Part shown: one piece after another, positions 5,743 through 10,547 of the stretch
Numbering within the stretch: position 1 is the stretch's first letter
Layout of the letters: every line of letters begins with the position of its first letter
Source: Flavobacteriaceae bacterium
Lineage (GTDB): Bacteria > Bacteroidota > Bacteroidia > Flavobacteriales > Flavobacteriaceae
DNA: 10,547 nucleotides
Assembly (NCBI GenBank): GCA_030694835.1
Contig: JAUYUF010000050.1
Location: forward strand, 1 to 10,547
Direction of reading: 5' to 3'
Translations under genes and position numbers: made by a program
The notes under the pieces: generated by a model
What the model was told of the DNA's origin: nothing
The model's input: the letters and a program-made list of their open reading frames with translations, nothing else
The model's database searches: none

Positions 5743-6009
5743 TTAATGACCATGTCCATCATGATTTTCTTCAACAAATGTTGAATCAGCAGGCATTTCT
5801 ACCTTTTTAAGCTCCATTCCGCATTCGCAATTTCCTGGCTCACTATATTCTTGACATTTCATATCACACATATAAACATCATTCATTGCCATTTCTGGAC
5901 TAACTTCAACTGCTTCAGTAGCTACTTCTTCTTTTGGTTGCTCTTTACAAGCAACAAAAAAAACCGCAATAGAAAACATCATTGCAATTGCTAAAATTGA
6001 TTTTTTCAT
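5743..6009 (-). CDS. Small lipoprotein with variant heavy-metal-binding motif and His tail
   Basis: With the start at 6009 the product is 88 residues: a lipoprotein signal (MKKSILAIAM onward) with lipobox FFVAC and lipidated Cys21, an acidic spacer, then YMCDMKC (46-52) and GNCECGMEL (59-67), and a His-rich tail HDGHGH. The pair of motifs resembles the heavy-metal-binding domain found on CusB and P-type ATPases (YxCPMHP ... GxCPxCGMxL), but His-Pro is replaced by Lys-Cys and the second CP by CE. It probably binds copper or a similar soft metal at a membrane surface facing the periplasm or cell exterior. A longer frame starting at 6057 is rejected because it would put 16 residues before a perfect lipoprotein signal. 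It lies 62 nt downstream of the PepSY gene but has its own candidate promoter at 6047-6054. Confidence 0.8.
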   Translation of the reverse strand: MKKSILAIAMMFSIAVFFVACKEQPKEEVATEAVEVSPEMAMNDVYMCDMKCQEYSEPGNCECGMELKKVEMPADSTFVEENHDGHGH

Positions 6010-6046
6010 AATTATATAATTTTTAAAATTTACTGTTTTATAGTAA

Positions 6047-6054
6047 CAAAAGTA
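6047..6054 (-). promoter_or_regulatory. Candidate -7 promoter box TACTTTTG
   Basis: On the - strand the sequence reads TACTTTTG, an exact TAnnTTTG match, 37 nt upstream of the lipoprotein ATG at 6009. No clear TTG box is seen at the expected -33 distance. Confidence 0.5.
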
Positions 6055-6071
6055 CACTTTTTGAAATAATT

Positions 6072-6806
6072 TTAAGTCGATTTTTGTTTAAATAACTTTC
6101 TAAATGTAGGTGAACTTTGGAAAAATAAAACAAATCCACTCATAATTGTTATCAATCCCAAAATAGAAAATCCACGAAGAATTGAATTATTGATATTGTC
6201 TCTTTCGTCAAAATCCATGATGTGAAGCATCCATAAAAAATCAAAGATGCGCCATTCTTTAGTTCGAACTCTTTCTAAAGTTCCTCTTAAAGCACAAATA
6301 TATAATACAGTGTTAGAATCATCATCTAACTCTACTGCCCAAGCGGGCAACATTCCTCCACGATACTGAAAATGTTGGTCGATATTTTTATTAGTTACAT
6401 ACTCAATATTTCTAATAGGAATATTTTTTTTAAGTTTTTTAACAGCTATTTTTCGCGCATCTAGTTCAGAAATTGAGTCTCTTATTTTACCAGTTGCCGA
6501 ATTGATTAACATCATATTATCATTAACTTCTACAAAATAATACGATTCGAAAAATAAGCTTGATAATTTAATTTCTTTAACTGTAGATGGAGCTATTTGA
6601 TTCATTCTCAACACTTCATCTGGAGATTTCATATTGTTCTTAATAATTAAAACATCATCTTCATGAATTAAATGTTTTCCCCTAATTTCATTGATATTAG
6701 TCCACGCAAAATATAAACCTCCAATAGTCCATAAAAAAAATTGAATCCCTATAAAAACACCTAGATAACGATGTATTTTTCGAACATAATACTTTGAACT
6801 TTTCAT
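6072..6806 (-). CDS. PepSY-domain membrane protein
   Basis: The 244-residue protein matches small PepSY-TM proteins common near metal genes in flavobacteria. It opens with YVRKIHRYLGVFIG and a first membrane helix (about 14-35, ending LYFAW). A periplasmic part (about 36-205) contains PepSY-like sequence: VNDNMMLINSATGKI (94-108) and ELDARKIAVKKLKK (114-127). It ends with FDFLWMLHIMDFDERDN (188-204) and a second helix (about 209-230, FSILGLITIMSGFVLFF core). His12 and His195 lie next to the membrane edges and recall the haem-ligand positions discussed for larger PepSY-TM reductases, but this is inference. A terminator at 6841-6871 separates it from the upstream Cys-rich gene, so it likely has its own promoter, which I could not identify. 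Its role in metal handling is suggested only by context. Confidence 0.8.
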   Translation of the reverse strand: MKSSKYYVRKIHRYLGVFIGIQFFLWTIGGLYFAWTNINEIRGKHLIHEDDVLIIKNNMKSPDEVLRMNQIAPSTVKEIKLSSLFFESYYFVEVNDNMMLINSATGKIRDSISELDARKIAVKKLKKNIPIRNIEYVTNKNIDQHFQYRGGMLPAWAVELDDDSNTVLYICALRGTLERVRTKEWRIFDFLWMLHIMDFDERDNINNSILRGFSILGLITIMSGFVLFFQSSPTFRKLFKQKST

Positions 6807-6840
6807 TATTAATAAATTAAATTGAAGAATTGCTAATATA

Positions 6841-6871
6841 AAAAAAGCAGCATAAATACGCTGCCTTTTTT
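6841..6871 (-). terminator. Intrinsic terminator after the Cys-rich protein gene
   Basis: On the - strand GGCAGC (6860-6865) pairs through GCTGC (6847-6851) with a T-run at 6841-6846. An A-run on the other side makes it symmetric, so it could also stop + strand transcripts. It starts about 19 nt after the stop of the 166-residue gene. Confidence 0.8.
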
Positions 6872-6889
6872 ATTATTATATGTAATTAA

Positions 6890-7390
6890 TTAGCTTTTGG
6901 CTGGCTTTAAGTTCATATTACATTTTGGGCATTGACCTTCCTTAGCATAGGTTTTATCTCCTTCACATTTCATAGGACAAGCAAAAGTTATTTTAGCACT
7001 CTCTTTCACTTTTATCACTTCTACTTTTTTATCGGCACAACAAGGTTTGGTACAACCTGGTTCACAAGTTTTTACTTCACCATGTTTATGATCTTCAGCA
7101 TCTTTATCTTTACACTCAGCATGCTTTCCTTCTTTTTTAGCACAACATTCTTTTTTGCAATTCTCATCACATTTTTTAGCATCTCCGTGTTTATGATCTT
7201 TACATTCAGCATGCTTTTCAGCATTTTTTTCTGCACAACAAGGTTTGGTGCAATTTGGGTCACATTTTTTTACTTCTTTAACTTCTTTTGTAATTTTCTC
7301 TTTTACAACTTCTTTTTGTTGAGCAGTTGAAACAGCTACAAAACTAACTACCATTATTAATGATAACACTAAATTTTTCATTTTTTTCAT
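6890..7390 (-). CDS. Periplasmic Cys/His-repeat metal-binding protein with variant HMBD tail
   Basis: The 166-residue product has a signal peptide (MKKMKNLVLS start, cleavage near STAQ|Q at 24). A Lys/Glu-rich helix follows, then three repeats of the pattern C-x3-C-x3-C-C: CDPNCTKPCC (43-52), CDENCKKECC (74-83), CEPGCTKPCC (109-118). The first two are each followed by a HAECKD...DHKHG segment. The C-terminus carries a heavy-metal-binding-like motif FACPMKC (136-142) ... GQCPKCNMNL (152-161). I count 18 Cys and 6 His, a metallothionein-like density, pointing to a periplasmic metal sponge or chaperone, probably for copper or silver. ATG codons at 7390 and 7381 are both possible starts and give the same signal peptide. 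A terminator at 6841-6871 follows it. The repeats are also visible as DNA direct repeats, implying internal duplication. Confidence 0.8.
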   Translation of the reverse strand: MKKMKNLVLSLIMVVSFVAVSTAQQKEVVKEKITKEVKEVKKCDPNCTKPCCAEKNAEKHAECKDHKHGDAKKCDENCKKECCAKKEGKHAECKDKDAEDHKHGEVKTCEPGCTKPCCADKKVEVIKVKESAKITFACPMKCEGDKTYAKEGQCPKCNMNLKPAKS

Positions 7391-7633
7391 TTTTAAATTA
7401 TTAATTATTTTTAAATACTCTACTTACAATTTGATTACACCAATATTCTTTCGATGGACTTACTGATTTCAATTATTTCACTTATTAACTTTTATATTAT
7501 ACACTGAGTTAAAGAAACAAATGTTACTTACAAATTTAAAAAAAGATTCTTATATTAATGCCTCACTTCATTTCTATTTCTATTTTCATTAAATTACTTC
7601 TTTAATAAAAAAATTTCTTCAATTTAATTATTA
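7391..7633 (-). other. Very AT-rich intergenic leader of 243 bp
   Basis: No gene is visible. On the - strand a TAAATTTG box (7531-7538) matches TAnnTTTG and could start a transcript with a leader of about 135 nt for the Cys-rich gene, but there is no -33 TTG. No convincing GC-rich terminator is seen for the haem-binding gene upstream. Confidence 0.35.
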
Positions 7634-8089
7634 TTAATTTAATTGGTTACTTAAATTTTTAACCATTTTACTTATTTCCTCTTTTTCTAGCTTATTTAAC
7701 CTTGCTTCTTTGTGTAATAGTTTATAAGATTTTAGGGGCATTTTTCCGTCATTAATCTGATTTTCAATACCACTCAATTTACTTTTTTGTTTTCTTTTGG
7801 AATATAATCCAAATTCACTAAAATTAAGTTCTTGTTTCCCTTTTATAATATGATTTGACAAAAACCAACTAATGGGTTGAATTTTATTGTACCACGGATA
7901 ATTGGTATTGTTGCTATGACAATCATAACAGGCTTTTTTAAGCATCGTTTCAGCTTCTTTTGAGATCGTATAAACTGTAAAAATATCTTTTTCTGAAATT
8001 TCTTCAGTTTGGTTGTAGTTGACAGGAATCAATTGAATTCCTGCCATTACAACTGCCAAAATAATACCTCCTAAAATGCTTTTTTTCAT
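7634..8089 (-). CDS. Haem-binding domain (Haem_bd type) monohaem cytochrome-like protein
   Basis: The 151-residue product has an N-terminal hydrophobic segment (about 5-22) serving as an anchor or uncleaved signal. It then shows the signature of the Haem_bd family: KKACYDCHSNNTNYPWYN (51-68) with the CxxCH covalent haem site C54/C57/H58, then PISWFLSNHI (72-81), ELNFSEF (87-93) and DGKMPLKSYKLLHKEARL (114-131). Met117 is the probable distal ligand. The protein would act in the periplasm in electron transfer or redox sensing. It starts immediately after the stop of the DUF3347 lipoprotein gene (TAA then ATG with no gap), so it is translationally coupled to it. Haem_bd genes commonly accompany DUF3347 and copper-efflux genes in flavobacteria; its exact role there is not established. 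Confidence 0.88.
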   Translation of the reverse strand: MKKSILGGIILAVVMAGIQLIPVNYNQTEEISEKDIFTVYTISKEAETMLKKACYDCHSNNTNYPWYNKIQPISWFLSNHIIKGKQELNFSEFGLYSKRKQKSKLSGIENQINDGKMPLKSYKLLHKEARLNKLEKEEISKMVKNLSNQLN

Positions 8090-8689
8090 TTAATTTATTT
8101 GCTCTTGGATTGTTCCGCATTTAAGCATTTTATTTCCAAAGTATGGATTTTTAACTTCATTTACCTCACTTAACCAGATTCCCCCTTTATTATTTTGATA
8201 CATTGGGCAATACACTTGATAAATGGTTTTGGTGGTTCCTGCAATTTTAATTAAATCATATACATCTACACTTAACATTTTAAAATGTTCTCTTTGATGT
8301 GCTAAATCACTCTTTGCAATATGATTGGCATGTTCTTTAGCATTTTCGGCTATTTCCATATATTCTTTATGTTGAGCATCATTTAATTGAGTCATATCAA
8401 AACTTTCAAAAGCCTTGTGCAAACCTTTTCCAGCTTCTGCAGCGTTTTTTTCATCATCTAATACCAAAGCATTTTTTAGTTGAAGATAACTCCCAACTAT
8501 TTGGTTTGTCAAATCACTTTTTCGAACAGTCGCCATATCTGTAGAAGAGCCGTTCATGTCGTGCTCATTTTCCATATTCATCTCATTTGAATGACCTTCC
8601 TTTAAATCTGTTTCTTTTTTATCATTTTTACAGGCTGTAAAAAATAATATAACTACAGCAACAATACTAAGTTTAACTATATTCTTCAT
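8090..8689 (-). CDS. DUF3347 lipoprotein, probable periplasmic copper-binding protein
   Basis: Starting at 8689 the product is 199 residues: a lipoprotein signal with lipobox FFTAC (Cys20), a Met/His-rich linker (33-52; H33, M37, M39, H43, M45, M52) of the kind that binds Cu(I), and a DUF3347 domain (about 60-193). The domain shows IVGSYLQLKNAL, a helix with HQREHFKMLS (131-140), YCPMYQNNKGGIWL (160-173) and NPYFGNKMLKCG (181-192). C161, M163 and C191 are candidate metal ligands. The start at 8734 is rejected because it puts 15 residues before the signal peptide and overlaps the upstream gene. The domain is paralogous to the C-terminal domain of the adjoining CusB-like adaptor, whose stop is 16 nt upstream. 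The next gene begins at the very next base, so the three form one operon. Confidence 0.88.
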   Translation of the reverse strand: MKNIVKLSIVAVVILFFTACKNDKKETDLKEGHSNEMNMENEHDMNGSSTDMATVRKSDLTNQIVGSYLQLKNALVLDDEKNAAEAGKGLHKAFESFDMTQLNDAQHKEYMEIAENAKEHANHIAKSDLAHQREHFKMLSVDVYDLIKIAGTTKTIYQVYCPMYQNNKGGIWLSEVNEVKNPYFGNKMLKCGTIQEQIN

Positions 8690-8705
8690 TTTTTTAAATT
8701 TTAAA

Positions 8706-10526
8706 TTATTTATATTCGTTTTTAATTTCACCACAGGTTAACATTGATTTTCCATAATAAGGATTTTTTATTTCTTTTGAAAGGCTTAACCAAAATGCTC
8801 CTTTATTGTCATCAGCCATCGGACAAAATTGTTCATAGACTTGTTGGCTAACACCAAATAATTTTACAGCTTTTATTAGATGTGCCGACAAATGTTTGAA
8901 ATGATTTCTTTGAACTGCTATTTCTGATGTTTTAGAAATGGAAGTTGCAGAAACCTTAATTTCTTTATTAATTAACATCCAATGATTATGAGCTTCTTGA
9001 TTGGTTAACAGTTTTATATCAACCTTTGCCATAGCATTCAATAGTGTTGCAGCAGATTTTTGAGCTGTGCTGTTATTATCATTTACAAGGGCATCTTTTA
9101 AAAGAATGTATTGCTCAAACACTTTTTTAAATTGGTTTTGAAAGTCTTTAGAAACGACAATTCTTTTTTCCATTTTGGAATGATTGGTAACATTTTCTGT
9201 TTTAAGAGCATCCATGTTTTTTTCAGTATTGCCTTTCTTTTTGTCACCACCCATATCCATTCCTTCATGGCCAGTCACGGCAGCTCCTCCCGAGGCATTC
9301 ATCATACTTGGTTTCCCTTCTAACTGTGCAGCAGCATCAACACTAAAAGCACCTTGAGTAACAATTTCTTCACCTTCCTCGATACCTTTTTCTATTACAT
9401 AACTATTCCCAAGCATAGGGCCTAATTCTATTTCTCTGATTTTAAATATCGGATTATTACCAGGTTTTTTTACATAAACAATAGATCTTTTACCCGTCCA
9501 TAAAACAGCCGATTTTGGTATAACCATTTTATTTTGATATTGATCTAAATTTGCTTTAACAAAACCAGTAGCAAACATTTCAGGTTTTAATTTACCATCT
9601 TGGTTGTTTATTTCTAAACGAACTTTTGCAACTCGAGTACTTGGGTCAATTACAGGATCTATAAAACTAATAATTCCAGTAAATGTAGCACTTGGCAATG
9701 CTTGAACTGTGAATTCTATATTATTTCCTTTCTTCAAAAAATGGAGATCACTCTCATAGGCATCAAACAAAATCCAAATTTTAGAAAGGTCGGTTACTTC
9801 AAATAAAACGGTTCCTTGCCCAATATAATCGCCAATATTAACTTGCTTTGCAGTAACTATACCGTTTGAAGTTGCATAAACCTCAACATTATTTTTAATC
9901 TTTTTTGAACTTTCTATTTTTTCAACTTGATTAGACGTTAATTTCCATTGAAGTAGTTTTTCTTTAGCTGCCTCATAAATTTCAGGATATACTTGTTTTG
10001 TTTTTGCTGTTTCTAGCAATTCCTGTTGAGCTGTGATTAAATCTGGAGAATAAATGAGCGCAAGTATTTGACCTCTTCGTACACTTTCTCCTGTAAAATT
10101 AATATACAATTTCTCAATTCGACCAGGTATATGAGCAACCTGACTTTGGATTAATCTCTCATCTGCTTGAACTTTACCAAAAAGACGAATCTCTTTAATT
10201 GGTTTTTGCTTAGATACTACAGATGTTAAAACATTCGCTAATTGAACAGCTTCTTTTGTAAAATGAATTTCATCTGGATCCGTCGCCTCAGAAGAATTTT
10301 GATTGAGTAGTATTAAATCCATTCCACATATTGGACATTTTCCGGGTTTATCCATCCTAATTTGAGGATGCATAGAACATGTCCAAATTTCAGTTTTATT
10401 TTCTTCAATAGAATGATTTTTATCACTTTCATTTGTAGTTGAAGAATAAAAAAATAACCATCCTAAAAACAGTCCGATTACTACAAAAAGACCATATCGC
10501 ATATATTGATTTGAAAATATTTTCAT
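8706..10526 (-). CDS. cusB: CusB-like RND efflux periplasmic adaptor with HMBD and C-terminal DUF3347
   Basis: This 606-residue membrane-fusion protein links an RND pump in the inner membrane to an outer-membrane channel. It has an N-terminal membrane anchor (about 12-27). A classical heavy-metal-binding domain follows: WTCSMHP (48-54) and GKCPICGMDL (62-71), with C50, H53, C64 and C67. The adaptor core comes next: a barrel-sandwich/lipoyl part and hairpin (about 125-245, including HIPGRIEKLYINFTGE and GIVTAKQVNIGDYI), a beta-barrel (about 245-325) and a membrane-proximal part (325-403, VIPKSAVLWTGKR). A Met/His/Gly-rich linker (405-452) leads to a DUF3347 domain (about 455-599) ending CPMADDNKGAFWL ... 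MLTCG. The substrate is probably Cu(I) or Ag(I). CusA- and CusC-type partners are expected upstream, beyond the right edge. The usual CusB is about 400 residues; the excess is the DUF3347 fusion. Confidence 0.92.
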   Translation of the reverse strand: MKIFSNQYMRYGLFVVIGLFLGWLFFYSSTTNESDKNHSIEENKTEIWTCSMHPQIRMDKPGKCPICGMDLILLNQNSSEATDPDEIHFTKEAVQLANVLTSVVSKQKPIKEIRLFGKVQADERLIQSQVAHIPGRIEKLYINFTGESVRRGQILALIYSPDLITAQQELLETAKTKQVYPEIYEAAKEKLLQWKLTSNQVEKIESSKKIKNNVEVYATSNGIVTAKQVNIGDYIGQGTVLFEVTDLSKIWILFDAYESDLHFLKKGNNIEFTVQALPSATFTGIISFIDPVIDPSTRVAKVRLEINNQDGKLKPEMFATGFVKANLDQYQNKMVIPKSAVLWTGKRSIVYVKKPGNNPIFKIREIELGPMLGNSYVIEKGIEEGEEIVTQGAFSVDAAAQLEGKPSMMNASGGAAVTGHEGMDMGGDKKKGNTEKNMDALKTENVTNHSKMEKRIVVSKDFQNQFKKVFEQYILLKDALVNDNNSTAQKSAATLLNAMAKVDIKLLTNQEAHNHWMLINKEIKVSATSISKTSEIAVQRNHFKHLSAHLIKAVKLFGVSQQVYEQFCPMADDNKGAFWLSLSKEIKNPYYGKSMLTCGEIKNEYK

Positions 10527-10547
10527 AACTTAATTGTTTTAATATGT

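Noticed and set aside
6829..6839. Third copy of the promoter-leader module (GAAGAATTGCT on the + strand near 6825)
   Set aside because: Only about 11 bases match, with no promoter box or following blocks, so chance in AT-rich DNA is enough.
6932..7330. Long + strand frame opposite the Cys-rich gene, and a 63-residue - strand frame inside it
   Set aside because: The + strand frame is a Phe/Thr-rich shadow produced by Lys/Glu codons on the other strand. The signal peptide and repeats support the 6890-7390 frame instead.

Overview
The window looks like a chromosomal segment of a Bacteroidota bacterium, most likely a flavobacterium. The DNA is AT-rich. Several genes are preceded by the TAnnTTTG -7 box of this phylum rather than by strong Shine-Dalgarno sites. 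The proteins belong to families typical of Flavobacteriaceae: DUF4468, the S23-type four-helix bundle, DUF3347, the Haem_bd monohaem domain and PepSY-TM. The assignment is inferred from the sequence alone.

Region 1 (1-2308) is the groE locus: the 3' end of groES, a four-helix bundle gene, complete groEL and a strong hairpin terminator. The small gene is bounded on both sides by degenerate arrays in which a GC dinucleotide recurs exactly every 7 nt. It therefore looks like a discrete inserted unit that split groESL.

Region 2 (2309-5700) is an accessory stretch on the + strand. It holds a DUF4468 secreted protein, a three-helix membrane protein, a REP-associated tyrosine (Y1, HUH) transposase framed by REP-like palindromes, a 97-residue orphan and a SHOCT-domain membrane protein. 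Two diverged copies of a roughly 83 nt module, each with a perfect TAnnTTTG box followed by a conserved leader, lie upstream of the DUF4468 gene and of the orphan. The region ends at a hairpin that could terminate transcription in both directions.

Region 3 (5743-10547) is entirely on the - strand and looks like a copper (or silver) handling island. In transcription order it encodes a CusB-like RND adaptor with an N-terminal heavy-metal-binding domain and a C-terminal DUF3347, a DUF3347 lipoprotein, a CxxCH haem-binding protein, a Cys/His-repeat periplasmic protein ending in a variant heavy-metal-binding motif, a PepSY membrane protein and a small lipoprotein with a related variant motif. The first three genes form a tight operon that probably continues from pump genes beyond the right edge. 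The others have intervening terminators or candidate promoters. The inferred joint role is capture of metal ions at the outer face of the inner membrane, delivery to an RND efflux pump, and periplasmic buffering.

The most unusual items are the 7-nt-period arrays around the four-helix bundle gene, the duplicated promoter-leader module, the transposase/REP unit, and the triple-repeat cysteine protein with its MKC-type variant metal motif.
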